Numbered from the stretch's first letter, positions 1 through 9,454 are shown. The stretch is DNA of 53,132 bases from Klebsiella pneumoniae (GCA_945902215.1 CAMDML010000013.1:1-53132); one strand, 5' to 3'. Notes: a model not told the origin generated them from the letters alone. Made by a program: numbers and translations.

Positions 1-501
1 GGCAACCGGTTTGGTGCAATCAATATCAATGATGTCATCCACCGCTGCCTGCGGCTGATCGATCGCTCACGCTACGATGTAGTGCTTGATCTTGGGGAAT
101 TGCCGCAGATAGCTGCGGTTTTCAGCGACATTCAAGTCGTGATCACCAATCTGATCCACAACGCCATGGAAGCTATGCCTGAAGGTGGTGTGTTGGCTTT
201 TACCACCAGGGTCAATAACAGCGATGTTGTTATAACTGTCGAAGATCAAGGCGAGGGGATACCCGAGTCACTGCGCTCAAAAGTCTGGGAGCCGTATTTC
301 AGTGGCCGTGGTTCGCAAGTAGGGAATTCAACAGCTGGTCGCGGCTGGGGTCTGACAATCGTCAACCGCATCATCAGTGCCCATCAGGGCACAATCCGCT
401 TTACCAGCGAAGAGAAAATCGGAACCCGGTTCATCATCACGCTGCCCTGCCGGAAAGATGAAAACCAAAAACCCTCACGCTTGTCCCAAGTTTATCCCTG
501 A
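1..501 (+). CDS. Sensor histidine kinase, C-terminal fragment (5' end outside window)
   Basis: The reading frame is open from the first base, so the gene starts upstream of the window; 166 codons and the stop are visible. The visible part is a GHKL ATPase domain. It has an N-box (TNLIHNAMEAM, about residues 49-59 of the fragment), a G1 box (DQGEGIP, about 82-88) and a G2 box (GRGWGLTIVN, about 113-122), and it ends in the usual TRFIITLP strand. This domain binds ATP and phosphorylates a histidine in the missing part, so substrate and signal cannot be told. It converges on a response regulator 49 bases away, which may be its partner (inference). Confidence 0.85.
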   Translation, partial: GNRFGAININDVIHRCLRLIDRSRYDVVLDLGELPQIAAVFSDIQVVITNLIHNAMEAMPEGGVLAFTTRVNNSDVVITVEDQGEGIPESLRSKVWEPYFSGRGSQVGNSTAGRGWGLTIVNRIISAHQGTIRFTSEEKIGTRFIITLPCRKDENQKPSRLSQVYP

Positions 502-550
502 GGCTTTTTAGACCTGAGCGCAGTGCACTCAATGGCTGAAGGCTCTGGCC

Positions 551-1087
551 TTACTTGAGATCCTTGCGGAATTCCTGTGTCCAGCGCGAACGCTGTTCAA
601 CCAGTAGTTCGCGCATGATCTCGCCTTCCTTGTCGATCACAACGCGTTTGAGTGTCAGCAGCAGCTCGCCTTCATCAAAGGGTTTGAGGAGGTAGGCTGA
701 TGCGAGGCCAACAGAGGAGTCCTCGGCAACCATGCGTAGTTCGTTGTCGCCATAAGCCGAGATAATGATGACTGGGGTGTGGCGTTTAAAGGGACTTTTG
801 TTTTCTTTCTCACGTAACAGCCGGAGAAAAGTTTCGCCATGCATTATTGGCATTTGCCAGTCAAGCAGGATGCAGGCTACTGCGTTGCTGAGGAAGTCGA
901 AGCCACGTTCGTGCCGCGCCAGCTCTGCCATGGCCTCCTCACCATTGCCTGCACGCAAGGTCTCGTACAATCCGGTTTCGCTGATGATTTGGTCAATCAA
1001 ATCCGCCTGGCGCGGATTGTCCTCGACAATCAGTACAAGCGGTTTTGGATGTTTGCGCGAAGATGGAAACAAGGCCATTGGTTTCAC
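551..1087 (-). CDS. Response regulator, receiver domain with short C-terminal tail
   Basis: 178 residues. A CheY-like receiver fills about residues 16-150: acidic pair E22/D23, phospho-acceptor D76 in LLDWQMP, hydroxyl residue S110 in IIISAYG, and K135 in LLKPF. About 30 residues follow that are too short for a DNA-binding domain, so it probably acts by protein contact, or the tail is a dimerisation helix (inference). The loop before the phospho-acceptor strand is slightly long. Its start codon overlaps the stop of the upstream membrane-protein gene by 4 bases (ATGA), which indicates translational coupling. It faces the histidine kinase fragment at the window edge. Confidence 0.85.
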   Translation of the reverse strand: MKPMALFPSSRKHPKPLVLIVEDNPRQADLIDQIISETGLYETLRAGNGEEAMAELARHERGFDFLSNAVACILLDWQMPIMHGETFLRLLREKENKSPFKRHTPVIIISAYGDNELRMVAEDSSVGLASAYLLKPFDEGELLLTLKRVVIDKEGEIMRELLVEQRSRWTQEFRKDLK

Positions 1088-1506
1088 CTGCCGGTTGTCA
1101 GAAGTTGCCGTCGCCGCGTCAGAGCGCGCCGGAAAACATACATAGGGCCTTTATACAGGCCCGTGCAGATCATGAAAGGTGTGATGATCAGCATGAACAG
1201 GGTATTGATCAAGATGCGAAACACGGGAAAGGGCTCGGTTGGTCGGCTTTTTTCAATCTGGTGTCTGGTGTATTCTGCCAACTCAACCGGCCTGTCCTTG
1301 ATCTGGGTGGCCCAGATCCCTGAAATGTATTTCAAATAACTGCGTTGCGGATATTTTTTCCAGAGGATTAAGTGGTAACGGTTCATGGCAAGCCAACTTT
1401 CGTATACAGCCAACAATTTGAAAAATGCGCCTGCCAAAGCCCCATAGACCAAGCTCCACAGGGCGGTCACCGGGTAAAAAATGTAAGCTGGCGCGGATTC
1501 GAGCAT
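1084..1506 (-). CDS. Small membrane protein of unknown function coupled to response regulator
   Basis: 140 residues, family not recognised. Two hydrophobic stretches are visible: about residues 10-34 (FYPVTALWSLVYGALAGAFF) and about 103-124 (FRILINTLFMLIITPFMI). Between them is a basic, aromatic-rich region, and the C-terminus is strongly basic (RRALTRRRQ). A two-helix inner-membrane protein is likely. The stop overlaps the start of the response regulator gene by 4 bases, so the two are probably co-translated and may work in one signalling unit. The upstream 116 bases are shared with the divergent histidine kinase gene and should hold both promoters. Confidence 0.6.
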   Translation of the reverse strand: MLESAPAYIFYPVTALWSLVYGALAGAFFKLLAVYESWLAMNRYHLILWKKYPQRSYLKYISGIWATQIKDRPVELAEYTRHQIEKSRPTEPFPVFRILINTLFMLIITPFMICTGLYKGPMYVFRRALTRRRQLLTTGR

Positions 1507-1622
1507 GGGATTGAGTATACAACAGTAGGAATGGCCGCAAAATCTGCAATCCCGCCCGGGCAGTTTAGTTACGGCAGGTAACAGTCAAATGACCAATAAG
1601 AGCAGGCAATCAAGGGATAAGA

Positions 1623-3107
1623 ATGAACTATTTCGTGGATCGTAACAGGATTTATCTGGTCCTCGTTTACTTCTCGATGTCCTTTTTCTATGTCTCCCTG
1701 ATATTGAACGAGGAGCAGGATCCGGTTCCGTTGCTGGGTTACATTCTGGCGCTCATCACCGCGATCATAATGAGCCACGACACCTTGCTGCGCGTGATCA
1801 GTCAGGCTACCGGTCAGCTCAATTACGCCAGCGAATTACAATTTTTTTCTGCGTTTATTGAGCTCAATCGCAAGATCCACAATTTTCTGGAAGTTGACGA
1901 TGTGCTGGTGCTGGTCAATGACACCCTCAAGGAGCGAATCCAGGTACGGCGCACGATCTACCTCTTGTCCACTGAAATACCTGCGCGCGGAGCGGCGGCA
2001 GTGCATCAAGGTGAGGAGGGCGCATTGCATTTGCGCAGCTGGCCCGACCAGAAAGCCTGGACCTTTCACACGCAGGCTTTCGAACATGAGTTGGAAAAAA
2101 ATGGCAGGGTGACATCATGGGCAGATGCCTCGCCACTGATCCAGCAGGCTTTTACAGAAACCGGCACGAGTCTGATGGTGCCGGTTATACAGAACGGGAA
2201 GATACTGTGTCTGATGTTGATGGGCCGTTCTGACAACGACAAACCGTATTCCAGCTTCGAATACCAGATGTACGGTTATCTGGCGAACCAGCTGTCGATC
2301 ATTCTCGACCGTATTCGCGTCTATGCCAAAGTGTTGCAGAAAACTGCCATGGACCACGCTGAAAAAGTGCAGGTGATGCAGAGTCTGAGTGCCAACATTG
2401 CCCATGAAATGCGCACGCCCCTGTCCGGCATTCGCGCCAGCATTTCGGGGCTTGAAGAATATCTGCCGGAGCTGCTGAAGAGTCACGAACACTGTGTCAG
2501 ACATCTGGGCAGCCAGTTTCCGCCGATCCGGGAAAACCATCTGAACACCCTGCAGGGTACCCCTCGACGCATCAAGCTGATGATTGATCAGGCCAATACC
2601 GTGATCGACATGCTGCTAATGAATCTGCGTGAGAATGCGCTTGACCATCGGCAGTTAAATCCATGTACGGCAGCAAAAATTATTGAGCAGGCAGTTGACC
2701 GTTATCCGTTCAAGAGCGGCGAGCGTGAAAAGTTGCATCTTGATCTTCAGCAGGACTTTGTGTTTCTCGGAATCGAGAGTCTGTTCATCTATATCCTGTT
2801 CAATTTGCTCAAGAATGCCTTTTATTCGCTGCAATCGGCCCAAAAGGGTGAAATTACGCTGAGATTGGTGCGTGGCGATCCCTACAACAAACTGATTTTC
2901 CGCGATACGGGTTTGGGCATAGATGCGGCCATCGTGGAAAAAGTGTTTGATGGTTTTTTTACCACCAAGTCCGACGGTACCGGCGCCGGTCTGGCATTTT
3001 GCAAACGCACCGTTCTTAATTTCGACGGAGACATCCTGTGTCATTCAGTGCTGGGGGAATTCGCGGAGTTTGTCATCACCTTACCGGCGTATCGTGGCGC
3101 CAACTAA
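1623..3107 (+). CDS. Membrane sensor histidine kinase with GAF-like domain
   Basis: 494 residues. Two transmembrane segments lie near the N-terminus (about 10-28 and 38-55). A GAF-like region follows (about 75-230), then a HisKA domain with phospho-histidine H261 in NIAHEMRTPL, then a GHKL ATPase (N-box NLLKNAFYSL; G1 DTGLGID; G2 GTGAGLAFC). The ATPase ending FFTTK...GTGxGLxFCK recalls kinases of the CqsS/LqsS quorum-sensing type. However, the six-helix sensor of those proteins is absent, so I do not assign that role. It has no receiver domain of its own. It ends 4 bases before the convergent response regulator gene, the most likely partner. Confidence 0.85.
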   Translation: MNYFVDRNRIYLVLVYFSMSFFYVSLILNEEQDPVPLLGYILALITAIIMSHDTLLRVISQATGQLNYASELQFFSAFIELNRKIHNFLEVDDVLVLVNDTLKERIQVRRTIYLLSTEIPARGAAAVHQGEEGALHLRSWPDQKAWTFHTQAFEHELEKNGRVTSWADASPLIQQAFTETGTSLMVPVIQNGKILCLMLMGRSDNDKPYSSFEYQMYGYLANQLSIILDRIRVYAKVLQKTAMDHAEKVQVMQSLSANIAHEMRTPLSGIRASISGLEEYLPELLKSHEHCVRHLGSQFPPIRENHLNTLQGTPRRIKLMIDQANTVIDMLLMNLRENALDHRQLNPCTAAKIIEQAVDRYPFKSGEREKLHLDLQQDFVFLGIESLFIYILFNLLKNAFYSLQSAQKGEITLRLVRGDPYNKLIFRDTGLGIDAAIVEKVFDGFFTTKSDGTGAGLAFCKRTVLNFDGDILCHSVLGEFAEFVITLPAYRGAN

Positions 3108-3111
3108 GTGA

Positions 3112-4149
3112 TCAATGCATGGTCTGCTGCACGATGCTGTTGGTTTCCAGAAACTCACTATAGGACAGGGTCAGCTTGCCGCGTATGGCTGGCAGGAACT
3201 CATCATCTACGATCGTGGTGAAATACCGGGTAGTGCCGATCTTCCGGGCCGGGAAGTAAAACTGATCCCAGCGCTGGATCGCTTCATGCTGCAGACTGAG
3301 TTGTGCAGCCTGAGCATCGTAACCTGGGAGCAATAGTCCGCTGCCAACCTGTCTTACCAAGTCAGCCGGGGCTTGCAGTTGCTGCAGTAGTTGATAATGC
3401 TGCGTCAGGGCTTCCTGTGTGTAGATCAGCAGACACTGGCGTTTCCCTTCTGCATTAAGCATCAAAAATCCACTGTGCGGCACATCCAGCATGTAATACT
3501 CGATGCAGCCCAGTTGTTTGCGCAGTTCCTCAAAAAAATCCTGAAACTCCTTGTTCACCAGGAACGCATCGTGATTGTTGGCAATAATCGGGTCAGTGAT
3601 CAGCTTGTAGCTGCTGCGGAAATACTGGTTCTGGAAGCTGGCAATGGTGGCATTCAGTTTCTGTTTAAGGCGGGGGTCGTGTTTGTCGATGAACTGGTCG
3701 ATAAGTTGTTGGTTGAACGCCTTGATCGCCAGCTCCATGTCGGCCTGCCCGGTCAACAGTACTTTGCGGATAAACGGGTTTTTCAGGCCCATCAAAAATT
3801 CCAGGCCGTTCATTTCAGGCATGGAATAGTCAACGATAACCGTGGAGCAAGTCTGGAAGCGAAAACCATTGAGCACTTCATGATGAATCTTGCCGATATC
3901 GATGTGCGACAAAGAGTCTGATTCCAGGGGGCCAGTTTTGTAGTTGTTGTAGCAGCGTTGCAGAAAATTGACGTGCTGGTGCGCCTGATTGACATATTTC
4001 AGGGCGCTGTTGGCCGATTGAAACAGTTTGAAGCCCAGCTCCTTGTTTAACATCAGGCTGATGCCTTCCAGAAAATCCGGATCGTCGTCGAGCAGCACAA
4101 CCTGCGTGGGGAAATAAAAAGGATGTCCTACGCTGATGTTGGCTTCCAT
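3112..4149 (-). CDS. Response regulator with enlarged receiver and unknown output domain
   Basis: 345 residues. The receiver is at about 16-160: acidic D21-D23, phospho-acceptor D107 in VIVDYSMP, T133 in LLTGQAD and K156 in FIDKHDP. About 45 extra residues (roughly 55-100) sit between the second helix and the phospho-acceptor strand, so D107 is far later than usual. The remaining 185 residues have no helix-turn-helix or enzyme motif I recognise; GFLMLNAEG may belong to a PAS-like fold. It is the last gene of the run epmB-fimX-cyclase-like-regulator (27 bases after the previous stop) and faces a histidine kinase tail to tail. Confidence 0.75.
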   Translation of the reverse strand: MEANISVGHPFYFPTQVVLLDDDPDFLEGISLMLNKELGFKLFQSANSALKYVNQAHQHVNFLQRCYNNYKTGPLESDSLSHIDIGKIHHEVLNGFRFQTCSTVIVDYSMPEMNGLEFLMGLKNPFIRKVLLTGQADMELAIKAFNQQLIDQFIDKHDPRLKQKLNATIASFQNQYFRSSYKLITDPIIANNHDAFLVNKEFQDFFEELRKQLGCIEYYMLDVPHSGFLMLNAEGKRQCLLIYTQEALTQHYQLLQQLQAPADLVRQVGSGLLLPGYDAQAAQLSLQHEAIQRWDQFYFPARKIGTTRYFTTIVDDEFLPAIRGKLTLSYSEFLETNSIVQQTMH

Positions 4150-4176
4150 AAAATCCGTAAGTCCTGGTTTGATGTT

Positions 4177-5544
4177 CTACTGGTCCTGAACCGATCCTGT
4201 GCGCGCCTGATCAGGCAGCAGATGCTCACATTGCCGGTCGAGCAATTCGCTGTGGTTACCTGCGTCTGGCATGAGGGTGTAAATCACCAGATTGAGGCTG
4301 CCGGTGTCAAGCGTGATCTTGCGGCTGGCTTGTGCGCCAAAGCGGTTGTTGCCATCCGCCTGCTCGAAACTCGGTTCGCTGACCAGAATTTCACCAGGTT
4401 GGCAGAAGCCAGCCAATTCCGTCACGAGTGCCACGGGCTTGCCGATAACCGATTCCTGACGTTGCTTGTCTTCCTCGTTTCTGCTTTTTTTCCAGATCGG
4501 CGAAAAATAAGCATCTCCGCTATATGCCGCCAGACAGAATTCGAGAGCTTGGGCTTTGCGTGCCCGCTGCGCTGCTGCCACCTTGTGCATCAGTCGCAAG
4601 AACAGCTGGGCGCAACACAAGGCATCAAAGGCATGTTCGTCCTGGCAACGGCGGGTATCGAACGCGACTAGTGCACTGTCGCCGTTTACGCGTACCACTA
4701 CGCCGCGATACAGGCGTGCGGCCTGTCGCAGATAAAACTGGAACTGCTGCAGCAGGGTGGACAGTGTGCCCGGGTGCAGCATATCAAGTGCCTTGCCACT
4801 GTTGGCCACCTGGATGAACAGCAGGGTGCTCATGCGCCGTTCCGCTTTCAAACCGCCGGTCTCCTCGGGATCTTCATTCGGGACGCCGATAACTTCTATC
4901 TGACCCTCAAGTTCACGCTGGTGCCAGAGCATGTCGACAATACGTTGCTGCAAGAGGCCGAATTCATCCTGCCGTGTAGTTATCAGAGTCTCCAGGTCGA
5001 TAGCGCCTTCATCAGTGTCCGTCAGCTCGATCAGTTCCAGCACGGGAGCGGTAACCTGGGCAGCGATGGCATGGGAAGCGGCCACTACGAGCACGAGACC
5101 AGCGGCAATGATGACGAAGAACAGTGCGTCTGGTCGGGTAACGGGATTGCTCAGGAAGGATTCATCGAGGTACAGGGTGACATAGCCGGCTACGGCACCC
5201 TGCAGCGTTACGGGTGCGACATAGGGTTTGCTGTCATCGGTGATCAGCAAGCCCTGTATGTTGGTCGAGGTCAGGACTATGCCGTCGACATCAGTAATGG
5301 TGACATTGGCCACGCCGGCTTCGCGCGCTAGCTGGTTGACCACCACGTTCAAGCCCAGCAGGTCGTTTGCCAGCACGAGCTCAGTGACGGAGTCGGCAGT
5401 CTGCCGCGCCAGAATTTCCCCCATGGCGTCGGCTTGCTGTGCCACGGTCTGCTGCAATTGCAACTTGAGCGACAGCCAGAAGGCTACCAGTACCAATATC
5501 AGCAGCAAGCTGAAGCTCAGCGTAATCTTGTGTTTTATTACCAT
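4177..5544 (-). CDS. Membrane HAMP protein with degenerate class III cyclase-like domain
   Basis: 455 residues. TM1 is at about 8-28, a periplasmic sensor part at 29-138, TM2 at about 140-163, a HAMP-like region at 164-215, and a domain resembling class III nucleotide cyclases at about 236-430. In active cyclases two aspartates bind the metals. Here the first site reads LLFIQVANSG, with Gln245 in place of Asp, while the second (VRVNGDSALVAF, D289) is kept. The domain is therefore probably not catalytic and may bind a nucleotide or protein instead (inference). It lies 64 bases after fimX and 27 before a response regulator gene, all on one strand, suggesting a shared signalling operon. Confidence 0.65.
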   Translation of the reverse strand: MVIKHKITLSFSLLLILVLVAFWLSLKLQLQQTVAQQADAMGEILARQTADSVTELVLANDLLGLNVVVNQLAREAGVANVTITDVDGIVLTSTNIQGLLITDDSKPYVAPVTLQGAVAGYVTLYLDESFLSNPVTRPDALFFVIIAAGLVLVVAASHAIAAQVTAPVLELIELTDTDEGAIDLETLITTRQDEFGLLQQRIVDMLWHQRELEGQIEVIGVPNEDPEETGGLKAERRMSTLLFIQVANSGKALDMLHPGTLSTLLQQFQFYLRQAARLYRGVVVRVNGDSALVAFDTRRCQDEHAFDALCCAQLFLRLMHKVAAAQRARKAQALEFCLAAYSGDAYFSPIWKKSRNEEDKQRQESVIGKPVALVTELAGFCQPGEILVSEPSFEQADGNNRFGAQASRKITLDTGSLNLVIYTLMPDAGNHSELLDRQCEHLLPDQARTGSVQDQ

Positions 5545-5608
5545 GGGGACTGCTCGGGATTTACTTCAAGGATTGGCGCGGACATTAATTGGGTCATTAA
5601 TTCAGCCA

Positions 5609-7678
5609 TTAGTTTTGTACAGCAAGGAGGGTGATCTCTTCAACGTGGAGAAACTCATAATTCATTTCATCACTGGGCCGTTGCAGGCAGTAGCCCTGCA
5701 CGTAATCAGCTCCTGTCTGCCATAGTATCGGCAGCACATCCATATCTTCAACTTGTGGCGCGATAACGATCAGGCCGCGCTCATGCAAGGTCCGGATCAT
5801 GGTCTGGACGTTTTGGATCTGCTGCGGACTGTAGATGATATCGCGTACCAGCGTTTCATCCAGTTTCACAATGACCGGTTTGAGTTCATCAAGAATCGCA
5901 AAGGGTTCCAGCGCGCAGCCAAAATGGGTAATGGCCATGGCCGCATGCAATTCCCGCAAGCCGTGGCAGAAGTCCAGTGCCTGTGCCGGGTTGGCATGAA
6001 TGTCCACTTCGCTGATCTGTAGTACCAACTGGTCCGACGGAATACGATCGTTGCGCAGTTTCTCGCTCAGCCAGGGCAGGAAGGTGCGGCTCAACAGCGT
6101 ATTACTGGTGATATTGATGAGCAGGCGCTCGGCCGCACGCGTGTCACGTATTGAATCCAGTGCCATGCCGGTAACCAGGCGGTCGATTTCCTCTCCCACA
6201 CCGTTGAGATTGGCCAGCGGCAGAAAGGCCGCGGGTGATACCTCGTTGCCGTCACGATCCAGCATTCGGGTGAGTACCTCATAGCTCTTGTAGCTCTCAC
6301 CTTTGATGGAAACCAAAGGTTGAAACAGCAACTTGAAGCGCCGGTTGAGCAAGGCGGATTTCAGGTAGTCGAGCATGGCCCCGGCATCGTGGTGCAGTTC
6401 CTCACCGATGCGATACTGAAGCTGGCGACTTGCTTTCAGCGGTTTGTCGCGCAGATTGGCGCGTGCGCGGACGAGCACAGCTTCCGCGTTACCGGTCAAG
6501 CCATTGATCAGGGCCAGGCCAATGGCACAGCCCAGCTCAACCGTGGTCAGCATGGCCGGCGAAATATGATTGTTCAGGCGGCCCTGAATTTTCCGGGCCA
6601 GTTCCAGCGCTTTGTCTGGATCACCGGTGTGCAAGAGGATGCCAAAGGTATGTTCGTCGATGCGTGCAACTGCGTCCTGGTCAGTAATGAGTTCCTGGAG
6701 GAGGCGTGCGACGTCGTTCACCACAATGTTGGCGCTGGAGCGGCCAATGGTGGCGCCAATATCAGCAAATTCTGTGAGTTCGATGAGCAGCAGGGAGCTG
6801 AACACATTGTCCTGGATCGCAGCGCGAATGGCGTGTTCGATACAGGTGAGGAAGTGGGCTCCGTTGTAGAGGCGGGTCAAAAGATCCTGATGGGCGATGC
6901 GCGTTACTGTTGCCGCATACCCGGCATTGCCGCGCGCCTCAGTTACCCGGATCTGCACACAAGCCTTGCCGTGGTATTCCACGGGCGTGAAGCATAGCTC
7001 CATGGGTTCCTCAGCACCGCGCGGCCGCCGTATCAGCAAGGTTTCCGTCACCTCACTGTGCAGCGGTTGGCTCAGCAGGGCTTTGATGCGCGGTCTGGTG
7101 TCGGGGCTGAGTAAATCCAGGAATGGGGTGGTGGCTATCGTTGCGTTGTTGTCATGGCCGAACGCGCTGGCGTAACTCTGGTTGGAGGCCAGATGGATAC
7201 CATCCTGCACGTAACTGATACCAGTGGTGCTGCCATCGAGCAACAGTTCATGACGTTTCTCAAGTTCGCGGTGCTGTAATTCAAGCTGCCGCAAACGCCG
7301 CTTGGTCTGCATCAGTTCCGCCTCACGCCGCACAGTGGCCAGCAAGCTGGCATGCGTATCCGGGGCGAAAAGCTCGCGCACGCCTTGCTGACATAGAAGT
7401 TGCGAAGCGTCGGGCGCTACACCGACATATAGAAGAGGGAGTTCCAGCTCGCTCTTCTGCAAGGTTACAAGTACGGCAGACAGCGGCAGGCGCTCGCTGG
7501 CAAAACAAACCAGAACATCCCATTGACCCTGCGCGAGCAAGACAGCCAGTTCCCGTTCGTGCCCGGCGTTGGCACTGCGCACACCGAGTCCGGCACCGCG
7601 CAAGCCACTGATCAGACGATTCGCGGCATCGACGCTGCTTGTGGCTACCAAAAGATGTATGGGGCCTGGTTGGGTCAT
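5609..7678 (-). CDS. fimX: FimX-like c-di-GMP effector (REC-like, PAS, degenerate GGDEF, EVL domain)
   Basis: 689 residues, close to the 691 of Pseudomonas FimX, with the same order: receiver-like domain without a clear phospho-acceptor (about 7-125), PAS (about 145-245), GGDEF-type (about 255-430) and EAL-type (about 440-680). Both catalytic motifs are degenerate: the GGDEF position reads IDEHTF (340-345), and the EAL motif is EVL (467-469) as in FimX. Known FimX does not cleave c-di-GMP; it binds it through the EVL domain and controls type IV pilus assembly and twitching. The gene starts 27 bases after the epmB stop. In Pseudomonas fimX likewise lies near psd and the rhodanese gene. Confidence 0.85.
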   Translation of the reverse strand: MTQPGPIHLLVATSSVDAANRLISGLRGAGLGVRSANAGHERELAVLLAQGQWDVLVCFASERLPLSAVLVTLQKSELELPLLYVGVAPDASQLLCQQGVRELFAPDTHASLLATVRREAELMQTKRRLRQLELQHRELEKRHELLLDGSTTGISYVQDGIHLASNQSYASAFGHDNNATIATTPFLDLLSPDTRPRIKALLSQPLHSEVTETLLIRRPRGAEEPMELCFTPVEYHGKACVQIRVTEARGNAGYAATVTRIAHQDLLTRLYNGAHFLTCIEHAIRAAIQDNVFSSLLLIELTEFADIGATIGRSSANIVVNDVARLLQELITDQDAVARIDEHTFGILLHTGDPDKALELARKIQGRLNNHISPAMLTTVELGCAIGLALINGLTGNAEAVLVRARANLRDKPLKASRQLQYRIGEELHHDAGAMLDYLKSALLNRRFKLLFQPLVSIKGESYKSYEVLTRMLDRDGNEVSPAAFLPLANLNGVGEEIDRLVTGMALDSIRDTRAAERLLINITSNTLLSRTFLPWLSEKLRNDRIPSDQLVLQISEVDIHANPAQALDFCHGLRELHAAMAITHFGCALEPFAILDELKPVIVKLDETLVRDIIYSPQQIQNVQTMIRTLHERGLIVIAPQVEDMDVLPILWQTGADYVQGYCLQRPSDEMNYEFLHVEEITLLAVQN

Positions 7679-7705
7679 GTCCGTTTGCTCAGATCGTTCC
7701 TTGCT

Positions 7706-8743
7706 TCATGACAAATCGGCTGATGTCAGGAGCATCTTGCCAGGCCTGCCACTTTCTTCGCGAACCAGACGCGGTACCAGATAGCCGGGCAGGCTGGAGT
7801 GCAGTTCATGCATCAGGGCCAGTGCAGCGGCATCGCTCACATTGAAGTGGGCGCTACCCTGAACCTTGTCCAGCATATGAAGATAGTACGGAAGTACGCC
7901 GGCTGCAAATAAACGTTCGCTCAATGTGATAAGCGTTTCCGCAGTGTCATTGATGCCCTTGAGCAGTACGCTCTGGTTCAACAGATGAATGCCTTCACTG
8001 CGCAACCTGGCACAGGCCTGATCGACGTCGCTATCGAATTCATTGGCATGGTTCGCGTGCAGCACCACAACCACTTGCTGCCGACGGTTGCCGAGCATCT
8101 GCAGTAGCGTAGAGTCAACCCTGGCCGGCAACATGATCGGCAGCCGGGTATGGATGCGGAGTCGTTTGATGTGTGGTATCGCGAGCAGACTATCGATGAG
8201 CCATTGCAGATAGGTGTTGGAGGAAGCGAGGGGATCGCCACCACTGAGGATGACTTCGGTAATGCTGGCATCGTCAGCAATGTGCCGGAAAGTCTCCTGC
8301 CAATGCTCGCGTCCGGGGCGGTTGTCGGCATAGGGGAAATGCCGACGGAAACAATACCGGCAGTGAATTGCGCAGCTTTGGGTAACGATGAGCAGCACCC
8401 GGCCGTGGTATTTGTGCAACATGCCACTGTGCTCATTGACCGCCGCTTCTCCGAGGGGGTCGTGTGAGTAGCCTTGCACATCCAACATTTCTGTGACCTG
8501 CGGCAACACCTGTAGCAGCAATGGATCATGCGGATCACCGGGCTTGATTCGGGCCAGATACGGCCGGGGTACCCGCAGCGGGAAGTCGCGCATGGCGGCG
8601 TCTGACAATGCCAGCTGCGCAGCATCGAGCTGTAACAGTTGCAGCAATTCAGGCAGGTCGGTGACTACATCCGCCAGTTGTTCCTGCCAAGTGGCGGAAG
8701 GGGATGTATCAAGAGCAGGTGTGAGGGGAATCTTGCGCAGCAT
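7706..8743 (-). CDS. epmB: EF-P (R)-beta-lysine pathway lysine 2,3-aminomutase EpmB
   Basis: 345 residues, the usual EpmB (YjeK) length. A radical-SAM cluster motif C124-x3-C128-x2-C131 sits in TQSCAIHCRYCFRRHFPY, and SGGDPL is the SAM-binding glycine motif. The enzyme turns (S)-alpha-lysine into (R)-beta-lysine, which EpmA then joins to EF-P. It is shorter than catabolic lysine aminomutases, as expected for EpmB. It is divergent from efp, and epmA follows efp, so all three genes of the pathway are together. The first 138 bases upstream are shared with efp. Downstream, fimX begins after 27 bases. Confidence 0.95.
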   Translation of the reverse strand: MLRKIPLTPALDTSPSATWQEQLADVVTDLPELLQLLQLDAAQLALSDAAMRDFPLRVPRPYLARIKPGDPHDPLLLQVLPQVTEMLDVQGYSHDPLGEAAVNEHSGMLHKYHGRVLLIVTQSCAIHCRYCFRRHFPYADNRPGREHWQETFRHIADDASITEVILSGGDPLASSNTYLQWLIDSLLAIPHIKRLRIHTRLPIMLPARVDSTLLQMLGNRRQQVVVVLHANHANEFDSDVDQACARLRSEGIHLLNQSVLLKGINDTAETLITLSERLFAAGVLPYYLHMLDKVQGSAHFNVSDAAALALMHELHSSLPGYLVPRLVREESGRPGKMLLTSADLS

Positions 8744-8881
8744 GGGCGACTATTATGCGGGTATCGGCAGCCAAATTCACGTTAAAACAGGCCTTTCGGC
8801 CCTATTGATGCCTGTTCGAGTATGGCGCGAAGCAGGAGGCGCGGGTATCATTCGCACCTTTCCAAAAATCAGGATATTGGT

Positions 8882-9454
8882 ATGGCTGTATACTCAACCA
8901 ATGAGTTCAAAGGCGGCTTGAAAGTGATGCTGGATGGCGACCCCTGCTCCATTCTCGAAAATGAAATGGTAAAGCCGGGCAAGGGTCAGGCGTTCAACCG
9001 CGTGCGTCTGCGCAACCTGCTCAATGGCCGTGTCTGGGAGCGCACTTTCAAGTCTGGCGAAACGCTCGACGGTGCGGATATCAGCGAATCCAACATGCAG
9101 TACCTCTACAGCGACGGCGAGTTCTGGCATTTCATGAGAACCGACGGCAGCTTCGAACAAGTAGCAGCAGACAAGAAAGCCGTTGCTGAAGCGCTCGACT
9201 GGTTGAAGGAAGAAGACCAGTACACCGTGATGGTGTGGAACGATGTGCCGATTTCTGTCACGCCGCCCAACTTCATCGAAATGGAAGTCGTACAAACCGA
9301 TCCAGGTCTGCGTGGTGACACCGCCACCGGCGGCACCAAACCAGCCACGCTTGTGTCCGGTGCCACCGTAAAAGTGCCGCTCTTTGTCGAGATAGGGGAT
9401 GTCCTTCGCGTCGATACCCGCACCGGTGAATACCAGAACCGCGTCAAGAAATAA
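8882..9454 (+). CDS. efp: Translation elongation factor P
   Basis: 190 residues against 188 in E. coli. The start at MAVYSTNEF is chosen because it matches the family N-terminus and places the modified lysine at K34 in VKPGKGQAF, exactly the E. coli position; an upstream in-frame ATG at 8822 would add 20 unrelated residues. EF-P relieves ribosomes stalled at proline stretches. The three domains are visible: KOW-like (1-65), OB (about 66-128) and a C-terminal OB with the conserved [13 protein letters not shown] stretch. The modifying enzymes EpmB (divergent) and EpmA (38 bases downstream) flank it. Confidence 0.96.
   Translation: MAVYSTNEFKGGLKVMLDGDPCSILENEMVKPGKGQAFNRVRLRNLLNGRVWERTFKSGETLDGADISESNMQYLYSDGEFWHFMRTDGSFEQVAADKKAVAEALDWLKEEDQYTVMVWNDVPISVTPPNFIEMEVVQTDPGLRGDTATGGTKPATLVSGATVKVPLFVEIGDVLRVDTRTGEYQNRVKK

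Noticed and set aside
1623..4149. Lqs/Cqs-type quorum-sensing system
   Set aside because: The kinase ATPase and the regulator recall that family, but the six-helix sensor and an LqsA/CqsA synthase are absent here.
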